Source: an uncultured Phycisphaerae bacterium (lineage in GTDB: Bacteria > Planctomycetota > Phycisphaerae > UBA1845 > Fen-1342). From it: a stretch of DNA of 64,000 bases. The stretch is taken from the NCBI GenBank assembly GCA_937928595.1, contig CALGJV010000025.1:62001-126000 (forward strand), written 5' to 3'. Numbering within the stretch: position 1 is the stretch's first letter; the number at the start of each line of letters is the position of its first letter. The translations under genes and the position numbers were made by a program. The notes beneath the pieces were generated by a model. It saw nothing but the letters and a program-made list of their open reading frames with translations. It did no database searches and was not told where the DNA came from. This document shows, one piece after another, positions 27,105-35,942 of the stretch.

Positions 27105-27661
27105 CGAGTTGAGAGTGGCGAGTAGCGAATAGCGAGTTGCGGATCGCGCGCCATGCCCGGCGGCCGACACGCCGGATCGATCGACTCGTACAGCGTGGCC
27201 AAGTCGCGCGCGTTCAGTGCCGTAAAGAGGGCGTGGTGAGCATACTCCGGCGTACGGAAGCGGTACTCCCACGGACAGCCGGGTACGGCCGCGCTGGTCC
27301 AAACCAACCGCCATCGGCCGTCGCGCTCCACGAAATAGAACGCGCGGACCTCGAGGTCGTAAGGGTTGTCGACGTTGAACGTCAACACGGTCCGCTGTTC
27401 GAAGATCGCTCGCCAGGCGTCAGCGGGGCCGGGCCAAGACAACATGGCCGGGCAGCGCAGCTCCTGGTCAACCGAGCGCACCGACAGGCCATTGAAGAAC
27501 GCGGCGAACGCGCGCCCCTCCGGGCCGCCGAGCCCGATGCCCGGCCAGAATTCCGGCACTCTGTGCGGGCCTGCCTCAGGCTGTCCCTGTGGGACGCGAT
27601 CTCCCGCCCGAACCCGATCGGGCGCACCGCTCGCGGCTGCCGCGCCGGGGGAATCACGCAT
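27029..27661 (-). CDS. Hypothetical protein between inverted heptamer arrays, possibly truncated
   Basis: Unrecognised. The centre reads like a real globular protein (FNGLSVRSVDQELRCPAML, FEQRTVLTFNVDNPYDLEVR, AFYFVERDGRWRLVWTSAAV, ALFTALNARDLATLYESIDP) and resembles a secreted or lipoprotein C-terminal region. The C-terminus, however, translates the heptamer array (LAIRYSPLSTRYSPGA) and runs antisense into the end of the glycosyltransferase gene, so the native stop may have been lost. The N-terminus also comes close to the second array. A pseudogene or gene fragment is likely. Confidence 0.48.
   Translation of the reverse strand: MRDSPGAAAASGAPDRVRAGDRVPQGQPEAGPHRVPEFWPGIGLGGPEGRAFAAFFNGLSVRSVDQELRCPAMLSWPGPADAWRAIFEQRTVLTFNVDNPYDLEVRAFYFVERDGRWRLVWTSAAVPGCPWEYRFRTPEYAHHALFTALNARDLATLYESIDPACRPPGMARDPQLAIRYSPLSTRYSPGAVSGTPRTHTSMPPAVARRV
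27096..27144 (+). repeat. Degenerate heptamer array, 7 units
   Basis: Units GGCGAAT, AGCGAGT, TGAGAGT, GGCGAGT, AGCGAAT, AGCGAGT, TGCGGAT in unbroken phase, purine-rich on the plus strand. The first unit supplies the stop codon of the glycosyltransferase gene. Confidence 0.8.
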
Positions 27662-27953
27662 CTTGCGGAGCCCGGCCACCGCGCGGGGACGTTCTTCCCT
27701 CTCACGAAGCAGGGCCAACGCGCCGCGCACTTCCCGTATCCGTCTCCCACTTCCCACTTCGCGGACAAGAAGCCTCCGAAGACGGCGCGTGTTCTACGGC
27801 CGACCGGGGCGCCGGCCGCTACATGCCACGCCCGGCGCGGCAGGAGCGCGGGCGCGCTTCTCGCTCCGCGATTCTCGCTTTCCACGTGCCCATTCCCACG
27901 GCGTGCTTCCCGTTTCCTGCTTTGTCGCTCCCGCCCGCGAGCCGCTGCTCCCG
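27105..27953. other. Repeat-bounded region between convergent genes
   Basis: The span lies between the glycosyltransferase (plus) and the ribbon-helix-helix gene (minus). It contains one uncertain minus-strand gene and heptamer arrays in opposite orientation at its two ends (27096-27144; 27727-27761 and 27854-27930). Confidence 0.5.
27727..27930 (-). repeat. Heptamer arrays in inverted orientation (5 and 11 units)
   Basis: First block 27727-27761: GCACTTC, CCGTATC, CGTCTCC, CACTTCC, CACTTCG. Second block 27854-27930: GCGCTTC, TCGCTCC, GCGATTC, TCGCTTT, CCACGTG, CCCATTC, CCACGGC, GTGCTTC, CCGTTTC, CTGCTTT, GTCGCTC. The pyrimidine-rich strand is the plus strand, i.e. the complement of the GAAGTGG-type arrays. 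Confidence 0.75.
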
Positions 27954-28388
27954 TCATTGGCCCTCCGTGCCACGCGCGTGCGCTGCCGCGACGCTCTGGA
28001 GCCCGCGCGCGATCTGCGCCAGCTCCCCCGGCAGGTCCGGCGTCGCGGCCAGCAGCTCGTCCAGCGTCGCCTTCAGGTTGCGCAGCACGTTCCGCCCGCC
28101 GCCGCCGAACGACGCCGCGCCCTCCAGCCGCTGCGCCCAGTGCGTCAGCCCGAGCTGCCGCAGGTCGTCCGTCAGCTTCCGCAGCCACGGGTGCGCCCGC
28201 CAGAACGCGTCGAACGCCGCGTCGTCCGCCGGCGTCGGCTCCGCGCCGCGGCGCTGCCGGACCGCCTGCGCAAGCAGGTACTCGATCTGCGCGTTGACGC
28301 TGCGGAACTCCGCCGCCGCCCAGCGGTTGAGCTCCGCCCACAGCTCGGGCGAAATCCGCAGCAGGATGGCCTTGCGCGTCTCGGCCAT
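27954..28388 (-). CDS. Ribbon-helix-helix (Arc-like) protein paired with SPFH gene
   Basis: A 144-residue protein. The N-terminal 45 residues ([20 protein letters not shown] then [18 protein letters not shown]) match Arc/MetJ-type ribbon-helix-helix DNA-binding domains. The C-terminal part is helical ([20 protein letters not shown]) and unrecognised. It follows the SPFH gene by 105 bp on the same strand; such pairs recur in bacterial genomes, suggesting autoregulation or oligomer-linked control. Confidence 0.82.
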   Translation of the reverse strand: MAETRKAILLRISPELWAELNRWAAAEFRSVNAQIEYLLAQAVRQRRGAEPTPADDAAFDAFWRAHPWLRKLTDDLRQLGLTHWAQRLEGAASFGGGGRNVLRNLKATLDELLAATPDLPGELAQIARGLQSVAAAHARGTEGQ

Positions 28389-28493
28389 GGCGGTCCGTGA
28401 CCTCGGGTTCGGATCCGTCTGAAAACGGCCGCCCGGCGCGCCGCCGCCGGGCGCAGCCGCGCGCCGCCGACGCCCGCCGGAACGACCGGTCGT

Positions 28494-29396
28494 TTACGCG
28501 TACAGCGTTCCGGTGTTGACCACCGGCTGCGCCGCCTGCTCGCCGCACAGCACGACCAGCAGGTTGCTGACCATCGCCGCCTTCCGCTCGTCATCGAGCT
28601 GCACGGTCTTCTTGCGCTCGAGGTGCTCAAGCGCCGCCTCGACCATCCCGACCGCCCCTTCGACGATGCGGAAGCGGGCCGCCACGATCGCCTCGGCCTG
28701 CTGCCGCCGCAGCATCGCGCCCGCGATCTCCGGCGCATACGCCAGGTGGCTGAGCCGCGCCTCCTCGACCATCACGCCGGCCTTCTTCAACCGCTCCTCC
28801 AGCTCGGCCTGGAGCGTGTGCGAGACCTCGTCCATGCTGCCCCGCAGCGACAGCTCGTGCTCGGCCGTGCTGTCGTAGGGGTACCGGCTGGCCACGTGCC
28901 GCAGCGCCGCCTCGCTCTGGATCTTGACGTAGTGCTGGTAGTCGTCCACGTCGAACACCGCCTCGGCCGTGTTCTGCACGCGCCACACGACCACCGCCGC
29001 GATCTCCGTCGGGTTGCCGCGCTGGTCGTTCACCTTCAGCGTGTCCGTGTTGAAGTTCCGCGTGCGCAGCGAGATCTTGATCTTGCGGTAGAAGGGGTTC
29101 GCCCAGTGGAATCCCGGAACCCGCACCGTGCCCTTGTAGTCGCCGAACAGCAGCAGCACGGCCGCCTCGTTCGGCTGGAGGGTGAAAAAGCCGCAGGCGA
29201 GCACCAGCAGCACCAGGAAGGCCAGACCGGTGAGCACCATGCCCCAGATGTCCGCCACCGGCACGACGCCGTGCGGCGTCTGGGAGGCCGCCCGCGCGAA
29301 CCCGTAGAACACGTAGCCCGCCGCCACCTTGAGCAGCAGCAGCACCGGCAGCACCGCCCACCCACTCAACGTCTTCCGCGAGAACTCGACCGTCAT
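28494..29396 (-). CDS. SPFH/stomatin-like membrane protein
   Basis: A 300-residue protein: two N-terminal hydrophobic helices (about 14-34 and 48-70), an SPFH/band-7 domain (about 70-240; [60 protein letters not shown]), and a C-terminal coiled-coil region ending in NTGTLYA. Such proteins form large rings in lipid microdomains and associate with proteases. Start ATG is preceded by GGAAGGAG, downstream of a good promoter. Confidence 0.92.
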   Translation of the reverse strand: MTVEFSRKTLSGWAVLPVLLLLKVAAGYVFYGFARAASQTPHGVVPVADIWGMVLTGLAFLVLLVLACGFFTLQPNEAAVLLLFGDYKGTVRVPGFHWANPFYRKIKISLRTRNFNTDTLKVNDQRGNPTEIAAVVVWRVQNTAEAVFDVDDYQHYVKIQSEAALRHVASRYPYDSTAEHELSLRGSMDEVSHTLQAELEERLKKAGVMVEEARLSHLAYAPEIAGAMLRRQQAEAIVAARFRIVEGAVGMVEAALEHLERKKTVQLDDERKAAMVSNLLVVLCGEQAAQPVVNTGTLYA

Positions 29397-29448
29397 CGTG
29401 CGCTCCTTCCGCCAGCCCGGCCGCCCCCAACCCCGGCTCTACCCATGA

Positions 29449-29506
29449 GTATTATCAAAAAGCTATCATAATGCAACAGAGCACGACAGAACGCGACATT
29501 GTCGCG
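29449..29506 (-). promoter_or_regulatory. Promoter and upstream inverted repeat of the SPFH operon
   Basis: On the minus strand, -35 TTGCAT (29471-29476), 16-bp spacer, -10 TAATAC (29449-29454), about 46 nt of leader. Upstream at 29492-29506 is a perfect inverted repeat CGCGACA-T-TGTCGCG, in an AT-rich island that contrasts with the flanking DNA. The repeat could bind the ribbon-helix-helix product or another regulator. Confidence 0.6.
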
Positions 29507-29535
29507 CAAATCTATTTTGGTAAATCATTTATAGA

Positions 29536-30555
29536 TCAAGCGGTCCCGGCCGGCGGCGGGCGGATCCCCATCACGTCGGGCTTGAACACCTTCGACTCCA
29601 GCGCCTTCACGTAGCCGGTCCAGTCGCCGGCGGCGTCGTTGTCGGCCGCAATGGCCTCGAAGCACATCGCGACCTTGGCGTCGAGGTTGTCGAGGTAGTG
29701 GACGATGAAGGCCTCTGGCAGGGCGGGCAGGCGCGGGCTGCCGAACTCGTACTTGCCGTGGTGGGCGAGGATCAGGTGCTTGAGCGCGGTCTCGATCTCG
29801 GCGGGGAACGGTCGGCCGGTCTCGCTCTCGATCGCGCGGCAATGGTCGTGAATCCAGAGCACGCACTGCACGATGTGGCCGACGAGCTGCCCCTCGTTGG
29901 TGTACTCGAAGTTCGTCTCGTAGCGGAGCTCGCGCACCTTGCCGGCGTCGTGCAGGAAGAGCGCCGCCAGCACCAGGTCGCGGCTCACGAGGGGATACAG
30001 CGGGCAGATCGCGTCGGCCAGCCGCAGCACGTTGCGCGTGTGCTCGACCAGGCCGCCGATGTACGCGTGGTGCATTTGCACGGCCGCCGGCGCCCGCTGG
30101 AACTGGGTCGCGAACTCGGCGTCGTTGACGAAGCGGCCGAGCAGGACCAGCAGATCGCGGTTGGCGACGGTCCGCAGGATTTCCTTGATTTCGTTCCACA
30201 GGGCCGCGCGGTCGTGCCGGGTGGCGGGCAGGAAGTCGGCGGGGTTGGCGCGTCCGGGCTCGACCGTGCGCATCCCGTCGATGATGAACTGACGGGCGCC
30301 TTTGTAGTTCTCCACGCGGCCGCGGAAGTACAGCAGGCCGCCTTCAGGCATGGAGTCGTACAGGGTCTGCGACGCGTTCCACATGCGGGCGAGCATCTGC
30401 CCGGTCGCGTCGGCGATGACGGCGTGAATGTAGAGGCTGCCGTTCGCGGTGGTCCGCAGGTCCTTCTGGGCGACGCGGTAGATCTGGTCTTCGAGTCGCT
30501 CGCCGGCCTGAAGCTCGGCGATGGGCCGATGGTCCGACGTTGTGCCGGTGCTCAT
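29536..30555 (-). CDS. YhaM-type 3'-5' exoribonuclease (OB fold plus HD domain)
   Basis: A 339-residue protein. The N-terminal OB-fold nucleic-acid-binding domain (about 10-100, QDLR-type YRVAQKDLRTTANGSLYIHA) is followed by an HD domain with MHHAYIGGLVEHTRNVLRLA, FLHDAGKVREL, and LAHHGKYEFGSPRLP plus VHYLDNLDAKV, all close to YhaM of Firmicutes. It probably degrades RNA or single-stranded DNA from the 3' end using divalent metal. The ATG overlaps the stop of the upstream gene. Confidence 0.92.
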   Translation of the reverse strand: MSTGTTSDHRPIAELQAGERLEDQIYRVAQKDLRTTANGSLYIHAVIADATGQMLARMWNASQTLYDSMPEGGLLYFRGRVENYKGARQFIIDGMRTVEPGRANPADFLPATRHDRAALWNEIKEILRTVANRDLLVLLGRFVNDAEFATQFQRAPAAVQMHHAYIGGLVEHTRNVLRLADAICPLYPLVSRDLVLAALFLHDAGKVRELRYETNFEYTNEGQLVGHIVQCVLWIHDHCRAIESETGRPFPAEIETALKHLILAHHGKYEFGSPRLPALPEAFIVHYLDNLDAKVAMCFEAIAADNDAAGDWTGYVKALESKVFKPDVMGIRPPPAGTA

Positions 30556-30968
30556 GTGGCCCCCTTGTCGCCGCGCAGCCGCCGGGACCATTCGACGGCG
30601 TCGGGCGTGAGGAACACGGCCGCGTCGCCGAACAGGTCCTGCCGCAGGACGACGCCCAGCGGCGTCGTGAAGTACGAGTGGATGGCGTTGGCGAGTTCCG
30701 TGATCGCGGCGTCCCAACTGCGGCCGGCGTCCTCCAGCGCGCGCAGGCTCAGGAAGATGCCCTCGGGATTGCCGTAGTGGCGGGTGACGATTTCGGCGAT
30801 CAGGATCTGCCGGGCCGACGTCCGCACACGTTCCCAGTCGGCCCGCTCGTTGCCGTGGAACACGACCCGCTGGAGCTTGGCGATTTCGTCGACCACGCGG
30901 CGCAGGCAGTCCTGGCTGTCCAGGGCGGCCTCGAGGCGTTCGAGCTCCTCCCGCGCGATCTGTGCCAC
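30552..30968 (-). CDS. Conserved-looking hypothetical protein upstream of the YhaM-like gene
   Basis: Not recognised. A 138-residue soluble protein, helical at the N-terminus (IAREELERLEAALDSQDCLR) and mixed later (HYGNPEGIFLSLRALEDAGR; NAIHSYFTTPLGVVLRQDLF). The GTG start with GGGAGG ribosome site was preferred to longer in-frame codons, which overlap the neighbouring lipoprotein stop and look non-coding. The 4-bp overlap with the nuclease gene implies co-translation and perhaps an accessory role in RNA turnover. Confidence 0.75.
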   Translation of the reverse strand: MAQIAREELERLEAALDSQDCLRRVVDEIAKLQRVVFHGNERADWERVRTSARQILIAEIVTRHYGNPEGIFLSLRALEDAGRSWDAAITELANAIHSYFTTPLGVVLRQDLFGDAAVFLTPDAVEWSRRLRGDKGAT

Positions 30969-31005
30969 TTCGCACCTCCCGGCCTGCCGGGCCGCGCGCC
31001 CCCGT

Positions 31006-31881
31006 CTAGCGCGGCGGGGCGACCGACGGGGCTGCGTCCGGCGGCGCGACGCCCAGGCCACCGGCTCGCTCGTCCAGTTTCCCGCCCTCGCTCTCCTTCG
31101 GCGGCGTACCGGGCGTCCCGAGTTCGACCGGCTGTCCGGTCGCGACCTTGGTCAGGATCTCGATGAGCTGGGCGGGCTCGACCTTCTCCTGGGCGTCGAT
31201 CCAATCCGTGACGCGGTCGAGCATCTCCTGGAGCTGGCGATGGTACGCGACGATCGCCTGAGCCTCGTCCGCCGTCAGCGGGCTGGGCAAGTCAAAGTGC
31301 CACTGGCCGCCCTCCCGCACGAGCGCCATCGTCGGGCTCATCTTGACGGGGCCGAACAGCGGCAGCCCCAGGTTCGGCGTCACCGTCGCGTGGTCGTTGT
31401 CCAGCACGTCCCATTTCGGCACGAGGTTCGCCCCGCCCCGCAGCGCCGCCAGCGCCTGCTCGCCCGGCCCGCGCCCAAGTTTGTCCGTCAGGCTGCGACT
31501 CAGCCGGTCGACCTTCTCGAACGTCGCGAAGAGCACGTCCACTTTTTCCGCGTCGAGCGCCTGCACGTGGGCCGGGTTGTAGTACTTCAGCGCGCGACCG
31601 ATCTCCCCGTCCTTGAGCAGCGCGATGAACGTCTCCACCACGTTCTGCACCTGCGCGCCCGCATCGCCGCCCGCGGCCGCCCCGTCCGCCGTGCCGCCCA
31701 CGCGACCGCCGCTCGGACTGCCGACCGCGGCGGCCGGTTTGTACTCGGTCAGGCTCTCGAGAATGCCGGGGTCCGCGCTCGCCCGGGGCCGGGGACCGCG
31801 GGCGGCGTCCGGCGACTGGCCGCAGCCCAGGAGGCCGGCCGCAAGGCCGAGCGACAGGAAGGCGAGCCGGTGGTTGCACAT
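31006..31881 (-). CDS. Lipoprotein, unknown function
   Basis: A 291-residue lipoprotein with lipobox LAAGLLGC (about residue 13-20), a low-complexity Gly/Ala linker (about 50-78), and a mixed alpha/beta domain (about 80-235; ETFIALLKDGEIGRALKYYN; MSPTMALVREGGQWHFDLPS) resembling a nuclear-transport-factor-2-like or DUF4878-like fold, then a Pro-rich tail. It is probably an envelope protein; no catalytic motif is seen. Confidence 0.76.
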   Translation of the reverse strand: MCNHRLAFLSLGLAAGLLGCGQSPDAARGPRPRASADPGILESLTEYKPAAAVGSPSGGRVGGTADGAAAGGDAGAQVQNVVETFIALLKDGEIGRALKYYNPAHVQALDAEKVDVLFATFEKVDRLSRSLTDKLGRGPGEQALAALRGGANLVPKWDVLDNDHATVTPNLGLPLFGPVKMSPTMALVREGGQWHFDLPSPLTADEAQAIVAYHRQLQEMLDRVTDWIDAQEKVEPAQLIEILTKVATGQPVELGTPGTPPKESEGGKLDERAGGLGVAPPDAAPSVAPPR

Positions 31882-32350
31882 GGTCCGCTCTCGTCAGGGT
31901 CGGGCGGCCGGCGAGGCGCCGAGCCGCAGACGATACCGGCCGGTCGGTGCGGCCGCCGCTTTCCGGGGCAGCGGGCCGCCCCCCGCAGCCGCGTGGCATC
32001 GCGACCGGTCGGGGTCAACGTAGAGCGCGGGCGCGGCGGCGTCAATGGCCGCGTCGCGAGCGGACCGGTCGGCGCAACCGGGCCGGTGAGGGTGGACACC
32101 GCTGCGGCGCTTGCGCTGGGCGGAGGGCACCGTCGGGCCGAGCACACGCGTGCGGCGGGGGCGTTGCGGGAGCAGCCAATCAAAGGCCCCGGCTGGGACG
32201 GAGATAGGCTCGCGCTGCGTCCAGCGGGTGGACGCCAGCGCCGGCGGGCGCCGCGCCTCATTCCGACAGAGACTTTCGAGTGGGCCACTTTGACAACGCC
32301 GTCATCTTGTTCTGTTCTTATCCTGTTACCCCCACGCCCCGGCTCGGAAA
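31882..32350. other. GC-rich intergenic region
   Basis: No gene recognised. Several ACCGGT/CCGGTCGG strings recur (about 31936, 32005, 32063). A TTGACA at 32290-32295 on the plus strand lacks a -10 box at standard distance and points at no plus-strand gene. A promoter for the minus-strand lipoprotein is expected here but not evident. Confidence 0.4.
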
Positions 32351-32923
32351 TCACTGACGGTCGATCGCCGACCAGGACACGTCGCGCAGCCCGGCGATGT
32401 ACGTCGCCTCGACCCCCGCCAGTCGCCAGCCGTCCGGCGTCCGCACGAATGTCAGCCGCCAGCCCGAGGGCAACGTGCCGGCGTATTCCCCCGCCAGGTC
32501 CGCGAGATAGCTCACCGAGAGGACGAACCGCTCACCGTCCGACTCCTCGACCCGCGGTGGCGGCCAGGTCCGGTCCAGCGTCCGAACCCGCAGCCGGCCG
32601 AGCCAGCGGTTCATGTAATCGACGAACGCGGCGCGGTCGCGTCCGCCGGCCGCGAAGGTCGGCGCCAGCGTGTCCGCGACCGGCCGGGCGTCGCCGCGCA
32701 GCACGGCCTCTTCGATAATGCCCAGCTGCCGCAGCCCCGCTTCGCGACGCGTCTCGATCAGCCCCTGCGCGACGAACAGCGCGACGCTCAGCACCAGTCC
32801 GACGACCAGCGGCCGCGGCCGCCCCGTGCGGCGCCAGTACACGAGCAACACGAACAGCGCCGTTCCGAGGAGCACGCCGAGCGCGACGGGCGACTCCAGC
32901 AGCACCCACGTGAGCCAGCTCAA
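32351..32923 (-). CDS. Two-helix membrane protein with NTF2-like domain
   Basis: A 190-residue protein with two N-terminal transmembrane helices (about 10-28 and 39-56; PVALGVLLGTALFVLLVYWR, LVVGLVLSVALFVAQGLIET) and a soluble alpha+beta domain (about 60-188; DTLAPTFAAGGRDRAAFVDY; GWRLTFVRTPDGWRLAGVEA) like NTF2/SnoaL folds. No catalytic residues can be named. It is followed after 42 bp (upstream side) by the propeller gene on the same strand. Confidence 0.75.
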   Translation of the reverse strand: MSWLTWVLLESPVALGVLLGTALFVLLVYWRRTGRPRPLVVGLVLSVALFVAQGLIETRREAGLRQLGIIEEAVLRGDARPVADTLAPTFAAGGRDRAAFVDYMNRWLGRLRVRTLDRTWPPPRVEESDGERFVLSVSYLADLAGEYAGTLPSGWRLTFVRTPDGWRLAGVEATYIAGLRDVSWSAIDRQ

Positions 32924-32965
32924 GCCAGACTCCCGTCCTCAAGCGACTCGGGCCGCCCTGGGCCG

Positions 32966-34183
32966 CTACCGGCCGGCGCGGAGCGCGCCGTCGGGGTGCA
33001 GGCCGACGAACTCGGCGATGAAAATTTGCGGCGCGGTCAGCCCGCCGCGGGTCGAGGTCCACATGAGGTAGCGGCCGTCGGGTGAGAACACCGGCAGTCC
33101 GTCGAACGCCGGGTCGGAGGTCACGCGGTGCCGCTCGCTGCCGTCGTCGCGGATCACGTAGAGGTCGAAGTTCGGGCGGCCGCGGAAGTCGGCGTGGGTG
33201 AAGACGATCCACTTGCCCGACGGGTGCCAGAACGGGCACCAGTGGAACGTCTCGTTGTCGGTGATGGCCCGCTCCGCCGTGCCCTCGACGTTGTTGACGA
33301 AGATCTGGAGGTTGCCGTTGCCCGCCCGGTCGGAGCGGTACACGATCCGCTTGCCGTCCGGGCTGAAAAACGGTCCGCCGTCGCGCCCGTGGGCGTGCGT
33401 GATGCGCCGCGCCCGCCCGCCGTCGGCGTCGCAGATGTAGATCTCCTGGTCGCCGTCGCGCATCGAGCTGAACACGATCCACTCGCCGTCCGGCGAATAG
33501 GCGCACTCGGCGTCGTAACCGTCCACGTTCGTCAGCCGCCGCAGCGTGCGGGTCGCGAAGGTGTACTCGTAGATTTCCATGCCTGGGAAATACTGCCACG
33601 CGTAGCCGTCACCGCTGCCGCCGCCGTGCCGCGGCCCGCCCGCGGGCTGCGAACCGGCGCCGGGATGACCGGCCGGTTGCGACGCGCCGCCCAGGTGGCC
33701 GCTCGGCGGCCCACCGCTTTCGCCCCGCGGCCGCATCGGTTCGAGCTGCTCCGGCGTCACGGCGGGACGCAGGTCGTCGTGGTTGGCGGCGAAGATCATC
33801 TTCTGCCCGCTGGGGTGGAAGTACGAGCAAGTCGTCGCCCCGCGGCCGGTGCTGACCCTCTCGAGCCCGGTGCCGTCGGCGTTGATGACGTAGATCTGGT
33901 ACTCGTCCTGGCCGGTAGGTTTGGCCTGGAAGCAGATGCGCCGGCCGTCGGGTGAGAAGTACGCCTCGCCCGACCGGGTCAGACCCATCTCGGTCGACGT
34001 GAGCTGGCGGACGTTGCGGAACCAGGCCGCCTCGTCGTGAGCGGGCTGCGACGATGCCGCCGCGGGCTGCGTGGCTGGCGGCTGCGCCACGGCGATCGCG
34101 CCCGAGATCAGCGCGAACAGCGCCGCGTCCGGGAGACGTGCGCTGCGTAAGGACGAATTGAGCGACGACGACACGCGAAGCAT
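32966..34183 (-). CDS. TolB-like beta-propeller exported protein
   Basis: A 405-residue exported protein: signal peptide (DAALFALISGAIAVAQ) and WD40-like TolB/PD40 repeats, each with a SPDG core: EAYFSPDGRRICFQ, CAYSPDGEWIVFSS, PFFSPDGKRIVYRSD, FWHPSGKWIVFTH, PVFSPDGRYLMWTS. Between repeats two and three lies a Gly/Pro/Gln low-complexity insert. Fits a periplasmic propeller with binding role; ribosome site AAGGAG precedes the ATG. Partners unknown. Confidence 0.9.
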   Translation of the reverse strand: MLRVSSSLNSSLRSARLPDAALFALISGAIAVAQPPATQPAAASSQPAHDEAAWFRNVRQLTSTEMGLTRSGEAYFSPDGRRICFQAKPTGQDEYQIYVINADGTGLERVSTGRGATTCSYFHPSGQKMIFAANHDDLRPAVTPEQLEPMRPRGESGGPPSGHLGGASQPAGHPGAGSQPAGGPRHGGGSGDGYAWQYFPGMEIYEYTFATRTLRRLTNVDGYDAECAYSPDGEWIVFSSMRDGDQEIYICDADGGRARRITHAHGRDGGPFFSPDGKRIVYRSDRAGNGNLQIFVNNVEGTAERAITDNETFHWCPFWHPSGKWIVFTHADFRGRPNFDLYVIRDDGSERHRVTSDPAFDGLPVFSPDGRYLMWTSTRGGLTAPQIFIAEFVGLHPDGALRAGR

Positions 34184-34332
34184 GGTTACTCCTTCCCGGC
34201 AGGGCCTCCGGGGCAGGCCGGCTCGTTGATCGTACGCACGTCGGCCGCTTCCGCGGCGTCGGGAGCGCGCCATGACACCGCCCCGCGGCGGCCGCTGCAA
34301 GCCCCCTGGACGAACGACGGGCCGTGTCGGAG

Positions 34333-35118
34333 CTACTCCCCGGCCGGGGCGAACAGGTTGACCGGTCCACACCCGCCGCCCAGTCCGGGCGCGGTGCGGA
34401 TCGCGGCGGCGACGAACACCTTGGCGCCCTGCACCGCTGCCGTTAACGGCACGCCGCGCGCCAGGCGGGCGGTGACGGCCGCGGCGAACACGCAACCGGT
34501 GCCGTGGACGTGGGGCGTGTCGGTCCGCGGCGCGGCGCAGCGGTGCAACTCGCCGTCGGAGAACAACACATCGACGGCCTGTCCCGGCAGCCGCCCGCCC
34601 TTCACGAGCACGTGCCGCGCGCCGCACAACGCGATACGCCGGGCCGCCGTCTCCATGGCCGGCACGTCGGCGACCTCCATCTCCGCGAGAGCCGCGGCCT
34701 CCGGCATGTTCGGCGTAACCAGGAACGCCCGCGGCAGCAGCCGGCGGCGCAGCACGTCGGCGGCGGCGGGGTCGAGCAGCGCGTGCCCGTGCTTGCTGAC
34801 CATCACGGGATCCACGACGAGCGGAAACGTGAAGTTTGCGGCCCGTTCGGCCACGACCTCGATGACTGCGCCGCTGCCGAGGGCCCCGGTCTTGGCGGCG
34901 GCGGGCGGGATGTCCGCGAGCACGGCGTCGAGCTGGGCTCGAACGAAGGCGGGGTCGAGCACCTGCACCGCACTGACGGCCCGCGTGTTCTGGACGGTCA
35001 GGAGCGTCACGACGCTCATCCCGTAGACGCCGTGCTGTTGGAACGTCTTGAGGTCGGCCTGGAGACCGGCGCCGCCGGACGGGTCCGAGCCGGCGATCGT
35101 CAGCGCGACGGGCGTCAT
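34333..35118 (-). CDS. thiD: Hydroxymethylpyrimidine/phosphomethylpyrimidine kinase
   Basis: A 261-residue ribokinase-fold enzyme of thiamine synthesis that phosphorylates HMP and HMP-P. Signatures: [20 protein letters not shown] at the N-terminus, [15 protein letters not shown], and the catalytic [20 protein letters not shown]. The 4-bp overlap with tenA indicates a thiamine salvage operon. No TPP riboswitch was found upstream of the pair. Confidence 0.96.
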   Translation of the reverse strand: MTPVALTIAGSDPSGGAGLQADLKTFQQHGVYGMSVVTLLTVQNTRAVSAVQVLDPAFVRAQLDAVLADIPPAAAKTGALGSGAVIEVVAERAANFTFPLVVDPVMVSKHGHALLDPAAADVLRRRLLPRAFLVTPNMPEAAALAEMEVADVPAMETAARRIALCGARHVLVKGGRLPGQAVDVLFSDGELHRCAAPRTDTPHVHGTGCVFAAAVTARLARGVPLTAAVQGAKVFVAAAIRTAPGLGGGCGPVNLFAPAGE

Positions 35119-35735
35119 GCCGTCTCCTCCAGCGGAGCGGCGAAGAAGTTGAGCTCGTACTCGAGCGCGTAGCGGTACGCGTCGCGCACGGCCGGCGTGT
35201 TCTCCGCGAGCCGGTCGAGGAGCGCTTCGAGGCGGTCGGCGAGAGCCTGAAACTCGGGCGCGGCGTAACTGTGGATCCAGTCGGCGTACGGGTTGCCGGG
35301 GCTGGGGGGAGCGAGCGTCCGGCCGAGCCAGGCATACAGCCGCATGCACGGCGTCATCGCCGCGAGGGTTTCGCCGACCGGCGATTGCCACGCGGTCCGC
35401 AGGAGGAAATCGGTGTAGGCCCGCGTGGCGACGTACGGCCGGAGGCCGGCCAGCTCGATCTGGAGCCGCTGCGCGTACGCCCGGTGCAGGTTGAGCTCCT
35501 CGAGCACGCCGGCCATCAGGTCGTGCAGTTCCCGGACCAGGTCGAGGTCGTCGCTGCGGGCCGCGGTGGCCGCGTAGGCCCGGAGGAAGGCCCGCAGGAA
35601 GAACACATCCTGCGCGATGTAGCGCCGGAAAGCGTCGGTGGGTAGCGTGCCGTCGGCCAGCCCGCGGACGAAGGGGTGGTTGCGGCACGCCCGCGCGAGA
35701 TCCTGGTTGGCGCTCCAGAGCTCGGTATGCAGCAC
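35115..35735 (-). CDS. tenA: TenA-family aminopyrimidine aminohydrolase
   Basis: A 206-residue TenA/PQQC-fold protein that hydrolyses aminopyrimidine from degraded thiamine. Family strings: [25 protein letters not shown]-type N-terminal block, the catalytic cysteine in [12 protein letters not shown], the [15 protein letters not shown] segment, and C-terminal [13 protein letters not shown] with the conserved glutamate. A GTG with GGGAG ribosome site was chosen; an ATG 69 bp upstream in frame is an alternative. Coupled to thiD. Confidence 0.92.
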   Translation of the reverse strand: MLHTELWSANQDLARACRNHPFVRGLADGTLPTDAFRRYIAQDVFFLRAFLRAYAATAARSDDLDLVRELHDLMAGVLEELNLHRAYAQRLQIELAGLRPYVATRAYTDFLLRTAWQSPVGETLAAMTPCMRLYAWLGRTLAPPSPGNPYADWIHSYAAPEFQALADRLEALLDRLAENTPAVRDAYRYALEYELNFFAAPLEETA

Positions 35736-35924
35736 GGCTGAACTCCCGGTCACGACGAGGCCGGATGCACGAATCCCTTCGGCCCGGTCACTGGCGGTAG
35801 GCATGGTACCGCGCGCGGCCGGCCGGGTGTCAGAGGTGTGCGGGACGTGCGGCAGGGGGGAAACACCGCGGCCCGCGCCGGGTCATGGCACGGGCCGCAG
35901 ACAAGACGGGCGAAGCCCGGGGGG

Positions 35925-35942
35925 CGCGGGCTCAGGCCCGCG
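35925..35942 (-). terminator. Hairpin spanning the xerC stop codon
   Basis: Perfect 7-bp stem CGCGGGC / GCCCGCG with TCAG loop, the loop containing the TGA stop of xerC on the minus strand. No T-run. Confidence 0.35.

Noticed and set aside
32290-32324. TTGACA-based plus-strand promoter
   Set aside because: No -10 box at 16-18 bp, and both flanking genes are on the minus strand.
35740-35931. Possible TPP riboswitch upstream of tenA-thiD
   Set aside because: No CUGAGA core or paired P3/P5 elements seen on the minus strand.
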